From: CAWATG01 sp963785035
GTDB taxonomy: Bacteria > Actinomycetota > Acidimicrobiia > IMCC26256 > CAWATG01
Reading direction: 5' to 3'
Assembly (NCBI GenBank): GCA_963785035.1
Contig: CAWATG010000004.1
Span: forward strand, 724,819-788,818
DNA: 64,000 nucleotides
Shown here: positions 54,426 through 64,000 of the stretch, in pieces
Position numbering within the stretch: the stretch's first letter is position 1
Layout of the letters: each line of letters begins with the position of its first letter
Program-made: the position numbers and the translations under genes
Notes under the pieces: generated by a model
What the model saw: only the letters and a program-made list of their open reading frames with translations
Database searches by the model: none
What the model was told of the DNA's origin: nothing

Positions 54426-55453
54426 CAGCCGCCGATGAACGCGATCAGGTCCACCAAACGGTTCGAGTATCCCCACTCGTTGTCGTACCAACCGAGGACC
54501 TTCACGAGCTTTCCGCTCGCCATCGTGTCCACCGAAGAGAACACGCACGACGATGGATTCCCGACGATATCGGCCGAGACCAATGGCTCAGTGCTGTATT
54601 CCAGGACACCGCGGAATGCGGGATCTGCGGCGGCGGCCTTGAATGCAGCGTTGACGTCTTCTGCTGTGACACCGGTCTTGAGAACTGCGACGAGATCGGT
54701 AATCGAACCTGTCGGTGTCGGAACGCGCAACGCCGTACCGTCGAGCTTGCCTTTCAGACTCGGCAGCACCATGCCGATTGCGCGTGCCGCGCCCGTCGAG
54801 CTCGGGACGATCGACAACGCAGCGGCGCGCATCCGACGAAGGTCAGGCTTACCCGAACGGGTCGCGACAGCCTGGTCCTGAAGTTGCTGATCGCTCGTGT
54901 ACGCGTGGACGGTCGTGATGAGGCCTTGCTCGATACCGAACGAATCGTCGAGCACCTTCGCCAATGGCGCAAGGCAGTTCGTAGTGCACGACGCGTTCGA
55001 CAGCACGGTATGTGCAGACGGATCGAAAACGCTGTCGTTGATACCCATGCAGATCGTCGCGTCGGCATCGCCGCTCGGAGCCGAGATCACGACTCGCTTC
55101 GCGCCACCGTTGAGATGCCCGGCAGCCTGCGCACGACCGGTGAACAGACCCGTGGACTCGATCACCACGTCGACGCCATGGTCGCCCCACGGAATCTCAC
55201 TTGGCTCGCGCACCTCGAGCTTCTTCACCGAGATGGCATCGACAGCAAAGCCGGTATCGGTGACCGAAACGGCGTTCGGGAGAGTGCCGCCGACCGAGTC
55301 GTGCTTCAACAGGAACGCCATCGTCTCGGCATCGCCGAACGGGTCGTTCACCGCTACGAGTTCGACACCGGCTGCGCCTTGGCGGGCGAGCAGCGCCCGA
55401 AAGAAGGAACGGCCAATTCGACCGAATCCATTGATGCCCACGCGTACCGCCAT
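54425..55453 (-). CDS. gap: Glyceraldehyde-3-phosphate dehydrogenase
   Basis: NAD-dependent glycolytic dehydrogenase, 342 residues. The NAD motif is VGINGFGRIGRSFFRALLAR, the catalytic cysteine lies in VLSNASCTTNCLAPLAKVL, and the C-terminal helix ends WYDNEWGYSNRLVDLIAFI. The frame is intact. The upstream neighbour is yvcK, 93 bases away; in most actinobacteria whiA lies between yvcK and gap, and it is absent here. Confidence 0.97.
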   Translation of the reverse strand: MAVRVGINGFGRIGRSFFRALLARQGAAGVELVAVNDPFGDAETMAFLLKHDSVGGTLPNAVSVTDTGFAVDAISVKKLEVREPSEIPWGDHGVDVVIESTGLFTGRAQAAGHLNGGAKRVVISAPSGDADATICMGINDSVFDPSAHTVLSNASCTTNCLAPLAKVLDDSFGIEQGLITTVHAYTSDQQLQDQAVATRSGKPDLRRMRAAALSIVPSSTGAARAIGMVLPSLKGKLDGTALRVPTPTGSITDLVAVLKTGVTAEDVNAAFKAAAADPAFRGVLEYSTEPLVSADIVGNPSSCVFSSVDTMASGKLVKVLGWYDNEWGYSNRLVDLIAFIGG

Positions 55454-55546
55454 GGTTCCTCCGTTCGCGTCGACGCAACGGCGCCGAGCTTGATCGATGA
55501 TTGTGCACGAACAGTTTCAAGACCTCATGGTCTTCGAGCGTGCTGA

Positions 55547-56608
55547 CTACAGCAGAGCACGCAGGGCTTTCGCCAGTTTGGCCGGATCGTGCGCCATCCG
55601 TGCATCATCGACGACGTCCGAGCCGACAGGCTCTGCGCCGAGGAGACGAATGGTTTCCTCGTCGGCGGCGAGCACGCCGAACGCCTGATACAAGAACGAA
55701 TCGACACGAGCACCATGAGCGATGACTGCTCGGAGGTGATCGGTTGCGTCCATATCGTCGGTCTCAGGGGTCTCGCAGCGAACATTGCAGACCTGCACCA
55801 CCTTGCCGCGGGCGTTCAGGACCGCATCGCGCAAGCTCGGCACCGCCAAAACCGGCAGCAGGCTCGTGTACAACGATCCTGGAGCCAACACGATCTGATC
55901 AGCATGTTCGACAGCCGAGATTGCCTGCGCGCATCCCGGCGCATCCGACGGGATCAGCTCCACACTTCGGATCTTTCCCGCCGCCATGCCGACGTTGACC
56001 TGCCCTTCGACCATCTCGCCTTCGACATCGGCACGCAAGACGACGGGCCCTGCCGTTGCGGGCAGCACCCTCCCGACGGTCCCGAGGAGACGCCCAGCCT
56101 CGTCGATCGCAGCGACGAAATCGCCCATCGTGGACGCTAGTGAGAGCAACGCCAGATTTCCGAATGCGTGGCCATCGAGTTCGCCGCCGTCGAAACGGTG
56201 CTCGAAGGTACGTGCCCAGGTGTCATTCGCGGCGAGCGCGACCAATGCTCGGCGGATGTCACCTGGTGCCGGAGTGCCGAAATCGCGGCGCAGCCGTCCC
56301 GAGGAGCCGCCGTCGTCAGCGACGGTGACCACCGCAGTGATCGTCCCGCCGTACTGACGGATCGCGGTCAATGCGACTGCGAGACCGTGTCCTCCTCCAA
56401 GCGCCACAACTGCCGGACCGCCGACGCGACCCTCTTCGTCTCGTCTCGCGGCGGGCCGCGCCTGCGGGGTGGACGGTCGTGTCGCACCGCTCGGTCCACT
56501 ACGGCGCTGCTTGTGCGTCGCGCCCGTACCGGTGGTTCGGCTCGGCGCGCCGCCGGCAACCTCCGAACGCCCTTCGCCAGGCGCGTCATCGCTACCGGCG
56601 CTACGCAC
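55547..56608 (-). CDS. yvcK: YvcK/CofD-like gluconeogenesis factor
   Basis: UDP-sugar-binding regulator of the YvcK family, needed for growth on gluconeogenic carbon and for cell-wall precursor control in relatives. After a disordered, Pro/Arg/Thr-rich N-terminus of about 60 residues the domain starts VVALGGGHGLAVALTAIRQY, followed by VADDGGSSGRLRRDFGTPAP, GDIRRALVALA and NLALLSLASTMGDFVAAI. The long charged N-terminus suggests the true start may be downstream, but the frame overlaps rapZ by 8 bases from 56608. The frame is intact. Confidence 0.9.
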   Translation of the reverse strand: MRSAGSDDAPGEGRSEVAGGAPSRTTGTGATHKQRRSGPSGATRPSTPQARPAARRDEEGRVGGPAVVALGGGHGLAVALTAIRQYGGTITAVVTVADDGGSSGRLRRDFGTPAPGDIRRALVALAANDTWARTFEHRFDGGELDGHAFGNLALLSLASTMGDFVAAIDEAGRLLGTVGRVLPATAGPVVLRADVEGEMVEGQVNVGMAAGKIRSVELIPSDAPGCAQAISAVEHADQIVLAPGSLYTSLLPVLAVPSLRDAVLNARGKVVQVCNVRCETPETDDMDATDHLRAVIAHGARVDSFLYQAFGVLAADEETIRLLGAEPVGSDVVDDARMAHDPAKLAKALRALL

Positions 56609-57481
56609 GGTCGATGTCCCGATGCGTCACTTTCGGATGGAATCCGTGCGTAGCAAGAATCTTGGCAAGCTCACGCGCGACCACCACGCTGCGATGGTGT
56701 CCCCCTGTACATCCGACGGCTATCGACAAGTAGGCCTTCCCCTCCCGAGCGTACGCCGGCAACAACAACTCGAAGAGGCCGTCGAGCCGCTCCAGGAATG
56801 GCCCGGTCTCCGGCTGGTCGAGCACGAAGTCCCGGACCCGCTCATCGACCCCGGTCAACAACCGCAAAGGTTCGACCCAATGCGGGTTCGGCAGGAACCG
56901 GCAGTCGAACACGAGATCGACATCCAGTGGCAGGCCATGCTTGTACCCGAAGCTCACGATCGACGTCTGCAGCGCCACATCGGGCGAATCCATACCGAAC
57001 AGCTCACGCAGGCGATCGCGCAGATCATGGACGTTCATGTCCGTCGTGTCGATCACAACATCAGCCAAACCTTTGAGCTCCTCGAGTTGCAGGCGCTCGC
57101 GAGCAATGCCATCGGAGATCCGCGCGCCGTCCGCAAGCGGATGCGGGCGCCGATTGCCTTCGTAGCGGCGCACCAAAACCGGATCTGCCGCTTCGAGGAA
57201 CAGCACGCGTGTGCGACTTCCCGACGCCTGCAGCTCCGCGAGTGCGTCCTTGAGGTCCTGGACGAATGCACCCGAGCGCACGTCGACCCCAAGCGCGTGT
57301 AGCGGGTCGGACGATCGGTGCCCCTCGCAAGCTCAGTGATCTTTGGGATCAGCAATGCGGGCACATTGTCGATCACGAAATAACCGAGGTCTTCCAGGAC
57401 GTTCGCCGATGTCGAGCGCCCAGCGCCCGACATGCCCGTGACGATGGTGAAATCGAGCGGTTCTGCCGCCGTGCGGTTCAC
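56601..57481 (-). CDS. rapZ: RapZ-family nucleotide-binding protein (one frame slip)
   Basis: P-loop protein of the RapZ/YvcJ family, whose members bind GTP/ATP and in enteric bacteria adapt RNase E to a small RNA. The GTG at 57481 begins 2 bases after the uvrC stop. The P-loop is DFTIVTGMSGAGRST with arginine where lysine is common, then NVLEDLGYFVIDNVPALLIP. A slip near 57300, at a G4 run, leads to VRSGAFVQDLKDALAELQAS, FLEAADPVLVRRYEGNRRPH and the C-terminal domain ending YLSIAVGCTGGHHRSVVVAR. About 293 residues, normal for the family. Confidence 0.88.
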
Positions 57482-57483
57482 GC

Positions 57484-59433
57484 TCACGATGATGGCACGC
57501 CCCCGAGGCCTTCCGCGCCCGCTTCGCGCCGTTCTGGTGTGAACTTTCCGTGCAGCGCCTCGCCGAGAGCCTCGCCGACGGCGTCGGGTAACCACGGGAT
57601 CGCCTGCAATTCGTCGACACTCATCGCCCGAAGCTTCGCGACCGAACCGAATTCCTTGAGCAGACGCGCTCGCCGGACCGGCCCCAACCCGGCGACACCA
57701 TCGAGGACCGACCGCGTCATCTTTCGATCGCGAAGCGTCCGGTGATACGTGATCGCGAAGCGGTGTGCCTCGTCGCGGACCTGCTGCAGGAGATACAACG
57801 CTTCGGAGTCGCGTGGGATACGGCCGGATCCGGCCGCCCAGGCAGGTAAACCTCCTCGAACCGCTTGGCGAGCGAGGCGACCGCGATGTCTTCGAGACCG
57901 AGCTCCTCGAGCACCCGCTCGGCAACGGCAAGTTGTCCCTTGCCGCCATCGACCAGAAGCAGGTTCGGCGGGTAGGCAAATCGTTTCCCCGCACGAGCTC
58001 CCTGGTCTCGGTCGTCGAGGTAGTGCCGGAACCGGCGGGTCAGGGCCTCCTCCATCGACGCGAAATCGTCGTTGCCTTCCGTGTGGCGCAGTTTGAACCG
58101 GCGGTAGTCCGAACGCTTGGCCATGCCGTCCTCCATCACCACCATTGATGCCACGGTCTCAGTGCCCTGGAGGTGGGAGATGTCGAAGCACTCGATCCGG
58201 AGCGGTGCCTCAGCGAGACCGAGCGCATCCTGGAGCGCGTTCAGTGCCCGGGCACGCGCATTGTGATCCGATGCTCGACGCAGCTTGTGTCGAGAGAACG
58301 CCTCGCGCGCGATTGTGGGTCACCGTCCCGAGGAGGTCGCGCTTGGGGCCCCTGCGCGGCACACGCACACGTACCTTCGACCCACGTGCACTCGAGAGCA
58401 ATTCGTCATAGAGCGCTCGGTCATCGGGCTCGACCGGAACCAACACCTCACGGGGAACGTCTTCGGGGTCGGCACCGAAATAGAGCTGTTCGAGGAGTCG
58501 ACCGACCAAGGCCTCTGTCGTGACGTCCTCGACCTTGTCGGCGACGAAACCGCGCGTCCCGACAACCCGACCCTTGCGAACGAAGAACACCTGAACCGAC
58601 GCTTCGAGCTCGTCCTCCTCGATACCGATCAGGTCGAAATACTCCGTGGAATCGCCGACCATCTCTTGGCGTTCCACAATCTTGCGAACGGACGCGAGCT
58701 GATCTCGTAATCGGGCTGCGCGTTCGAACTCCAAATGGTCGGAGGCTTCGAGCATCTGCTGGTCGAGGCGATCGATGATCGGCTCGGTCTCGCCATCGAG
58801 AAACTCCACAAGCTCGGCCACGAGTGCCGCATACCCGTCTGTGTCGATGTCGCCGACGCACGGCGCGGCGCACTTCTCGATGTGCGCGTACAAGCATGGA
58901 CGCCCCAACTTCTCGTGACGGGAGAACTTCGTGTTCGTGCACGTGCGAATCGGAAAGGTCCGCAGCAACAGGTCCAGGGTTTCGCGGATTGCATAGGCGT
59001 GTCCGTAAGGACCGAAGTAGCGGACGCCCTTACGCTTCGCCCCGCGCATGACCATCGCTCGTGGCCATTGCTCGTCGAGTGTCACCGCCAGGAAGGGATA
59101 GGACTTGTCGTCCTTGAGGCGGATGTTGAACCGCGGCTGGTGCCGTTTGATGAGGCTGCATTCGAGGAACAGCGCGTCGACCTCGGTACGCACCTCGATC
59201 CATTCGACGGTTTCTGCCGCAACGACCATCTGACGGGTTCGGGGTGGCATTGTCGCTGGGTCGGCAAAGTAATTCGCCAGGCGGCTGCGCAGGTTCTTGG
59301 CCTTGCCGATGTAGAGGATCCGCCCTTGGTCGTCCTTGAACTGATAGCTGCCGGGGCCATCGGGGATCGATCCAGGTTCAGGACGGGTGCGCACCCCGCC
59401 ATTCTCGCGGCGCCCGCCGACGGAGTTCGCCAT
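57484..59433 (-). CDS. uvrC: Excinuclease ABC subunit C (at least two frame slips)
   Basis: Endonuclease that makes both cuts in nucleotide excision repair. The N-terminal GIY-YIG domain reads PGSYQFKDDQGRILYIGKAK. Further in are the cysteine segment CLYAHIEKCAAPCVGDIDTD, the UvrB-contact UVR motif LEFERAARLRDQL, a slip near 58320, then IECFDISHLQGTETVASMVV and LLLVDGGKGQLAVAERVLEE of the RNase H-like nuclease. A slip near 57835 leads to YLLQQVRDEAHRFAITYHRT and the HhH end GPVRRARLLKEFGSVAKLRA. All parts are in order, and it ends 2 bases before rapZ. Confidence 0.9.
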
Positions 59434-59600
59434 AGCGGCATCGTGACAATCCCATCCTGGCCGGGGGTTATGCTCATTGGAGGCTGGCCTGGCATTCCAG
59501 TCACATCATGTGGTTCCGAGGCCGACAACCCCGCGGTGGGCGACCAGGCTGTCCCCGCCGGCTTTTATCGGAACCTGCTCCCTCGGGGAGGCACATCCAG

Positions 59601-60697
59601 ATGATTCGACTTCAGGTTCCCCTGCCGGACCGCTACACGGGCGCGGACGCGTCGACCCTTGCAATGTGGATCCGTGACGCCAAGACCGCATTGGGCTCAC
59701 GGCTGGTCATCCTCGGGCATCACTACCAACGCGATGAGGTCATCCGCTGGGCCGATGCACGCGGCGACTCCTTCAATCTGGCCCGCTTCGCCGCGGACCG
59801 TCCCGAAGCAGACTTCATCGTGTTTTGCGGCGTGCACTTCATGGCCGAATCCGCAGACGTGCTGGCAGCCGACCATCAGCACGTGATACTCCCGGATCTG
59901 AACGCCGGATGCTCCATGGCCGACATGGCCGACATCGACCAGGTCGAGGAGTGCTGGGACAACTTCTCGCCTCGATCGCCGACGTCGATCAGATCGTTCC
60001 GATCACGTACATGAACTCATCGGCAGCGCTGAAGGCCTTCGTCGGACGCAATGGCGGCGCGGTCTGCACATCGTCGAACGCCCGAGCGGTACTCGACTGG
60101 GCCTTCGAACGCGGCGAAAGGGTGCTGTTCTTCCCGGACCAGCATCTCGGGCGCAATACCGGTATGCAGATGGGCTACGGCGATGACGACATGGCGGTAT
60201 GGAACCCGCGTGTCGAACTGGGTGGGCTCACCGAGCCCGTTCTCAAGTCATGCACCTTTCTCCTCTGGAAAGGCCACTGCTCGGTTCATCAACGGTTCCG
60301 GCCGGAGCACGTCGAGGCGTTCCGCTCGGCACACCCAGACGGCCTTGTGATCGTGCATCCCGAATGCGCGCACGACGTCGTCGAGATGGCCGACAAGGTC
60401 GGTTCCACCGAACGCATCCTGGAGTGGGTCCGCTCGGCCGAACCGGGGACGGCAATCGGCATCGGAACAGAGATCCACATGGTGTCGCGCCTCGCCGCCG
60501 AGCACCCTGACAAGCAGATCAGCTCGCTTGATCCATTGATCTGTCCGTGCTCGACCATGTTTCGGATCGACGAACCCCACTTGGCGTGGGTACTCGAGTC
60601 ACTGGCGCGTGGCGAGGTCGTCAATCAGATCAGCGTCGACGCAGAAACCCGCCACTGGTCGAGGGTTGCGTTGCAACGAATGCTCGACATCACCTGA
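59601..60697 (+). CDS. nadA: Quinolinate synthase (one frame slip)
   Basis: Makes quinolinate from iminoaspartate and dihydroxyacetone phosphate in NAD synthesis, using a [4Fe-4S] cluster. ATG at 59601 follows gggagg by about 10 bases. It shows VILGHHYQRDEVIRWADARG, the first cluster cysteine in LPDLNAGCSMADM, a slip near 59965, VPITYMNSSAALKAFVGRNG, FPDQHLGRNTGMQMGY, the second cysteine in VHPECAHDVVEMAD, and the third in DPLICPCSTMFRID. All three cluster cysteines are kept. nadB and nadC do not follow; the gene is divergent from uvrC. Confidence 0.93.
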
Positions 60698-60703
60698 ACA
60701 GCG

Positions 60704-61455
60704 TTAGCGATTGGGCAACGTCCGCCGGGCCACGAACAACAAGAGTCGCGGTATCGTGCGCGCTTCTTCGTATTCGGGCGCGCCGCGGAATGAATCCGGC
60801 GGGTGGAGCCGGCTCATCCATGTGCTCGATCACAAGACCGTGCGAAGCCATCGCGTTCACATAACGATGTAGCGGACGATGCACGAACGGCAACACAACA
60901 CCGGGCGCTATCTCCTCCCATGCGCATATCGTCGACGAGGTACGGTCCCACCCGCCAGTACTGCTCGTCGAGGATGTGGTCGTCGATCCACCCACTGCCC
61001 GGACACTGCAAGAGCGGGTGATTGAGAAAGAACAGGAAACGGCCGCCCGGCTCGAGCACGCGAGCGACCTCGCCGATCGCTGTTTCGAACTCGGCGATGT
61101 GCTCGAAGACCAAACATGCGATCACCGCGTCGACCGCATTCGCCGCCAAGGGGATCCGCTCGGCGCTACCGCGGACATACACCGGGCCGTCGCCGCGCGC
61201 CGACGCCGCCACGAGCTGCGCCACCGACGGCTCGAGTCCGATCACGTGCTCGACGCCGGGTACCGTGTGCGCTCGCCGACTGAGTTGGCCTTCACCCGCT
61301 CCGACGTCGACGACACGGCGCGCGCCTCGGAGATGCTGATCCAGGAGCGGAAGGATCTGCTCCTCGTACTCCGGATCCGCGCCGTCAGTGAAGCCGTCTT
61401 GCCACCATTGCGCGTGGGTTTCCCACGCAATATGTGGTCGGTCGCTGTTCGTCAC
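60704..61455 (-). CDS. Class I SAM-dependent methyltransferase (two frame slips)
   Basis: A methyltransferase of about 250 residues. Motif I is VVDVGAGEGQLSRRAHTVPG with the acidic VIGLEPS, then AVDAVIACLVFEHIAEFETA and VARVLEPGGRFLFFLNHPLL. A slip near 60918 gives WEEIAPGVVLPFVHRPLHRY, and another near 60775 gives the natural ending YEEARTIPRLLLFVARRTLP with stop at 60704, six bases from the end of convergent nadA. The start overlaps the stop of the upstream membrane-protein gene by 4 bases. The UbiE-like pattern suggests a small-molecule acceptor. Confidence 0.82.
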
Positions 61456-62915
61456 GATGCAGATCGTCGCACGAACACGTCGTAATCATCGGCTCGGGTC
61501 ACACGCTGCCATCGCGAGCTCGCCGAAAGCAGGCTCGCCAGCGGCGCGTCATGCTCCCAGACGACCACCTCGACTCGCTGGCGGTCCAGTGCCTTCTGCC
61601 ATCCTGCGTGTCCGTCCTTCATGCGTAGGTAGTCCCACAGAAACGCGGTTGGGTAGTTGTACCGATCGTCGATGAAGACCCGCTGTTCGGGCCACCGCGT
61701 CAGGATCAGGTAGCCGCCGACGAAATCCGAATGCGCAAGGCGTTTGCCGAGCAGATCGTGCTGCTCGATGTACTGCATTGCCTTGACGGGGTATGCCTCG
61801 AAGTCGAAATCGTCTCTTCGGGACGCCATGCCCAAGGTGAAGGCAACGAACACCACGATCACGGACAAGGACACGATCCGCACCTTCGCAGGGATCTCCT
61901 GCATTCGTCTGTGCTCACCCGGCGCCGGAATGAGCGCACGCGCCAGGATCGGCGCCGTCGCAAGATAGAACACGCCCATGTTCCGCTTCGCCGAGAGCAC
62001 GAGAGCAAGAAAGACGACCACGACCAGAAGGTCACGACCTGTCAATCGGCGATCTTCCCCAGCACGCCCGCTCTCGGCGAAGAAGCCCACGAGCAACAAG
62101 GCGACCCAAACCATGATCGCGACGCCGTAGTGCGTGCTGAAGTCCGGGGAGCGCCATTCGTTGACATTCCTCAGGAACCCACCACCGACCGACAGTTGGG
62201 TCGGTAGTACGACCAAGCGATAGCCGTACGGGTTGAGGAACAACAGCGGCAGCGCACAGAGCGCGCCCATCACGAGCGTGCGTTCCCGACCGTCCCAGGG
62301 TTTCGCACCGGAGAACCATTGCCCGAGCACATGCACGCCGAGATATCCGAACCCGATCACCCAACTCCCGTGTACGTTGACCCACAACCACATGTGCAAC
62401 GGCAACACGATCTGAGCATGCCGACCGACCCACGTCTCGGGGCGTTCCACCATCACCACGAGAACCGCGAACAGCCCGAGTCCCAACAGGACAGGACGCG
62501 CGTTGACCATCGGCTCCATACCCACGACCATCACCATCGGGATCACCGCAGCACGCAAACGGTCAGTGGAAAAGTGGATGGCGATCAGGTACATACCGCC
62601 GAGCACCGCGGCGCCCACGACACCGGCAAGGACGCGAATGCCGAACGCACCGAGCGTGCTGCGGAAGAGCACGCCATAGACAACCTCGGCAAGCCACGAC
62701 ACCGGTGTCCATTCCCGTCCGGGCGCCGTGAAGGAAAACGGATCTGATCGCGGAACACCGTGATCCGACATCGAGGTTCCGGTGCGCAGGTGCCAGAAGA
62801 AGGAATTGTCCGAAAGCGGGCGTGCTCCCATGACGAACCCGAGCACGCCGAAAATTGCCGCAATCACGACATCTGTGGACGGGGTCTTATGCGAAACGAC
62901 CCGACGCAGATTCAT
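61452..62915 (-). CDS. Polytopic membrane protein, GT-C glycosyltransferase-like
   Basis: A 487-residue membrane protein with about 10 to 12 helices. Near the N-terminus lies ARPLSDNSFFWHLRTGTSMS, then GVPRSDPFSFTAPGREWTPV and SWLAEVVYGVLFRS, a pattern (acidic-FWWHL...GxPrxDPFS...W...WLaE) seen in large uncharacterised membrane proteins with the GT-C arrangement; the acidic residue of the first loop would be catalytic. A C-terminal soluble part carries KRLAHSDFVGGYLILTRWPE and RVFIDDRYNYPTAFLWDYL. I start it at 62915 (MNLRRVVSHKTPS), 9 bases after uvrA. It is coupled to the methyltransferase by a 4-base overlap. The donor and acceptor are unknown. Confidence 0.7.
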   Translation of the reverse strand: MNLRRVVSHKTPSTDVVIAAIFGVLGFVMGARPLSDNSFFWHLRTGTSMSDHGVPRSDPFSFTAPGREWTPVSWLAEVVYGVLFRSTLGAFGIRVLAGVVGAAVLGGMYLIAIHFSTDRLRAAVIPMVMVVGMEPMVNARPVLLGLGLFAVLVVMVERPETWVGRHAQIVLPLHMWLWVNVHGSWVIGFGYLGVHVLGQWFSGAKPWDGRERTLVMGALCALPLLFLNPYGYRLVVLPTQLSVGGGFLRNVNEWRSPDFSTHYGVAIMVWVALLLVGFFAESGRAGEDRRLTGRDLLVVVVFLALVLSAKRNMGVFYLATAPILARALIPAPGEHRRMQEIPAKVRIVSLSVIVVFVAFTLGMASRRDDFDFEAYPVKAMQYIEQHDLLGKRLAHSDFVGGYLILTRWPEQRVFIDDRYNYPTAFLWDYLRMKDGHAGWQKALDRQRVEVVVWEHDAPLASLLSASSRWQRVTRADDYDVFVRRSAS

Positions 62916-62923
62916 AGGACCGA

Positions 62924-64000
62924 TTAGTTGTCGGTCGTCGGCTCCACGTTCCTGAGTACTTCGCCGAGGAACTTGCCCGTATAGCTCCCTGGAGTCGCCG
63001 CTGACCTGCTCAGGCGTCCCCTCTGCGACGATCCTGCCGCCGCCGCTGCCACCCTCGGGACCGAGATCGACGATCCAATCCGCCGACTTGATGACGTCGA
63101 GATTGTGTTCAATGACCAGAACCGTGTTCCCGGTGTCGACCAAACGCTGCAGAACGCCCACGAGGCGACGAACGTCCTCGAAATGCAGCCCGGTCGTCGG
63201 TTCATCAAGGATGTGACCGTGGTCCCGTGGCCCGCTTACCAAGCTCCGACGCCAGCTTCACGCGTCTGCGCCTCACCACCGGAAAGCGTCGGCGCGCTCT
63301 GCCCGAGGCGCACGTAACCGAGACCGACCTCGACAAGGGTCGTCATCTGCCGCGTGATCGCCGGCTGATTCTCGAAGAAGCCCGCAGCCTCCTCGATGGA
63401 CATGTCCAGAATATCGGCGATGTTCTTGCCCTTGAACGTCACGTTAAGCGCGTCACGGTTATACCGCGCACCTTTGCAAACCTCGCAGGGGACGTAAACG
63501 TCAGGGAGGAAGTGCATCTCGATCTTGATCGGGCCGTCACCCGCTGTACTTGACTCGCATCGCCCTCCTTTGACATTGAAGGAAAACCGGCCCGGTAGAT
63601 ATCCCCGAACCTTGGCCTTGGCTGTCGCTGCCATCAACGTGCGGATCTTGTCGAACACGCCCGTATACGTCGTGGGATTGCTTCGCGGTGTCCGACCGAT
63701 CGGCGACTGATCAATGTTGATGACCTTGTCGAGGCCATCAGCGCCCTCGATCCGTTGATGACGGCGCACCGGGAACCACCTTCGAGCGGTACACCTTCTG
63801 CATCAGGGCGTGAAACAGGATGTCGTTGACGAGCGTTGACTTCCCACTTCCGCTCACCCCGGTCACCGCCACGAGACAACTCAGCGGAAACTGCACATCG
63901 AGATCGTTGAGGTTGTTCTCGACGTGCTCCGCGAACGCCTGATCCACGCTTCACCAGGAGCACGACGCTTGAGGGGAACCTCGATCGAACGGGCACCCGA
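62924..64000 (-). CDS. uvrA: Excinuclease ABC subunit A, 3' part (several frame slips; runs off the edge)
   Basis: DNA-damage recognition ATPase; only the C-terminal third is in the window. Readable pieces in order are VAVTGVSGSGKSTLVNDILF (second Walker A), VINIDQSPIGRTPRSNPTTY, YLPGRFSFNVKGGRCES, the zinc-finger strand IEMHFLPDVYVPCEVCKG, then TLSGGEAQ. After a slip near 63265 come RVKLASELGKRATG and LDEPTTGLHFEDVRRLVGVL, and the end is TGKFLGEVLRNVEPTTDN. Slips also lie near 63945, 63775, 63215 and 63000. In the first zinc-finger CxxC the second cysteine reads serine (AGT for TGT), which one base error would explain. The 5' end is beyond 64000. Confidence 0.88.

Noticed and set aside
56601..57481. 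Arginine in place of the P-loop lysine of RapZ
   Set aside because: To my knowledge actinobacterial RapZ proteins often have GxSGxGR, so this is a lineage feature and not a defect.
1..64000. CRISPR arrays
   Set aside because: No regularly spaced repeats with unique spacers were seen; the only tandem repeats are the short arrays listed.

Overview
The window reads as high-GC chromosomal DNA of an actinobacterium, most likely class Acidimicrobiia (Ilumatobacter/Microtrichales type). That placement is inferred from gene content: F420/luciferase-like oxidoreductases, several P450s, PF04909 amidohydrolases, a fused LivH-LivM permease, an IdeR-type iron box, and the conserved order uvrC-rapZ-yvcK-gap-pgk-tpiA-secG. 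Many conserved genes are broken by small frame slips (more than 30 in 64 kb), including uvrA, uvrC, nadA, rapZ and the liv ATPases. The density and the housekeeping targets point to uncorrected sequencing or assembly indels, so most split genes are given as single CDS entries with the slip located.

Layout. 0.2-7.4 kb: a P450, a YcnI-like copper-binding surface protein and a branched-chain amino-acid type ABC system (binding protein, two ATPases, fused permease, small membrane protein). 7.4-14.5 kb: secreted proteins, an NTF2-like protein, an APH-fold kinase, and an Nramp transporter coupled to a PRC/MgtE_N/CBS protein. 14.7-20.1 kb: a carbohydrate operon gnd-zwf-pgl-glycogen debranching enzyme. 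20.3-30.3 kb: luciferase-like oxidoreductases, a dienelactone hydrolase, a hydrolase-Baeyer-Villiger monooxygenase fusion, threonine dehydratase, patatin, GNAT and a cation diffusion facilitator. 30.4-39.5 kb: a 12-helix heme-copper-like membrane protein, an HD-GYP protein with a Thr/Pro linker and a beta-rich C-terminal domain, two amidohydrolases, a methyltransferase, a second P450 and an SRPBCC protein. 39.7-44.9 kb: an IdeR-boxed ferric iron ABC operon facing a DMT transporter with a His-rich tail.

45.1-51.9 kb is an accessory island lying directly downstream of the 3' end of a tRNA-Leu(GAG) gene. It holds a HEIGH-motif metallopeptidase with a small partner, an IS481 scrap, a truncated RecB-like helicase, an orphan membrane protein, and a compact four-gene operon: three-Cys-motif DUF5131 protein, TcmP partner, DUF3024 and a HEPN/AbiU2-like protein. 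This operon is the best candidate here for an uncharacterised, perhaps defensive, system. Two copies of the DUF3024 gene's 3' end flank the HEPN gene.

52.1-64 kb returns to core genome: secG, tpiA, pgk, gap, yvcK, rapZ and uvrC (with whiA missing from its usual place between yvcK and gap), then nadA, a methyltransferase coupled to a GT-C-like membrane protein, and the 3' part of uvrA running off the right edge. Gene names rest on motif recognition by eye; no database search was run.
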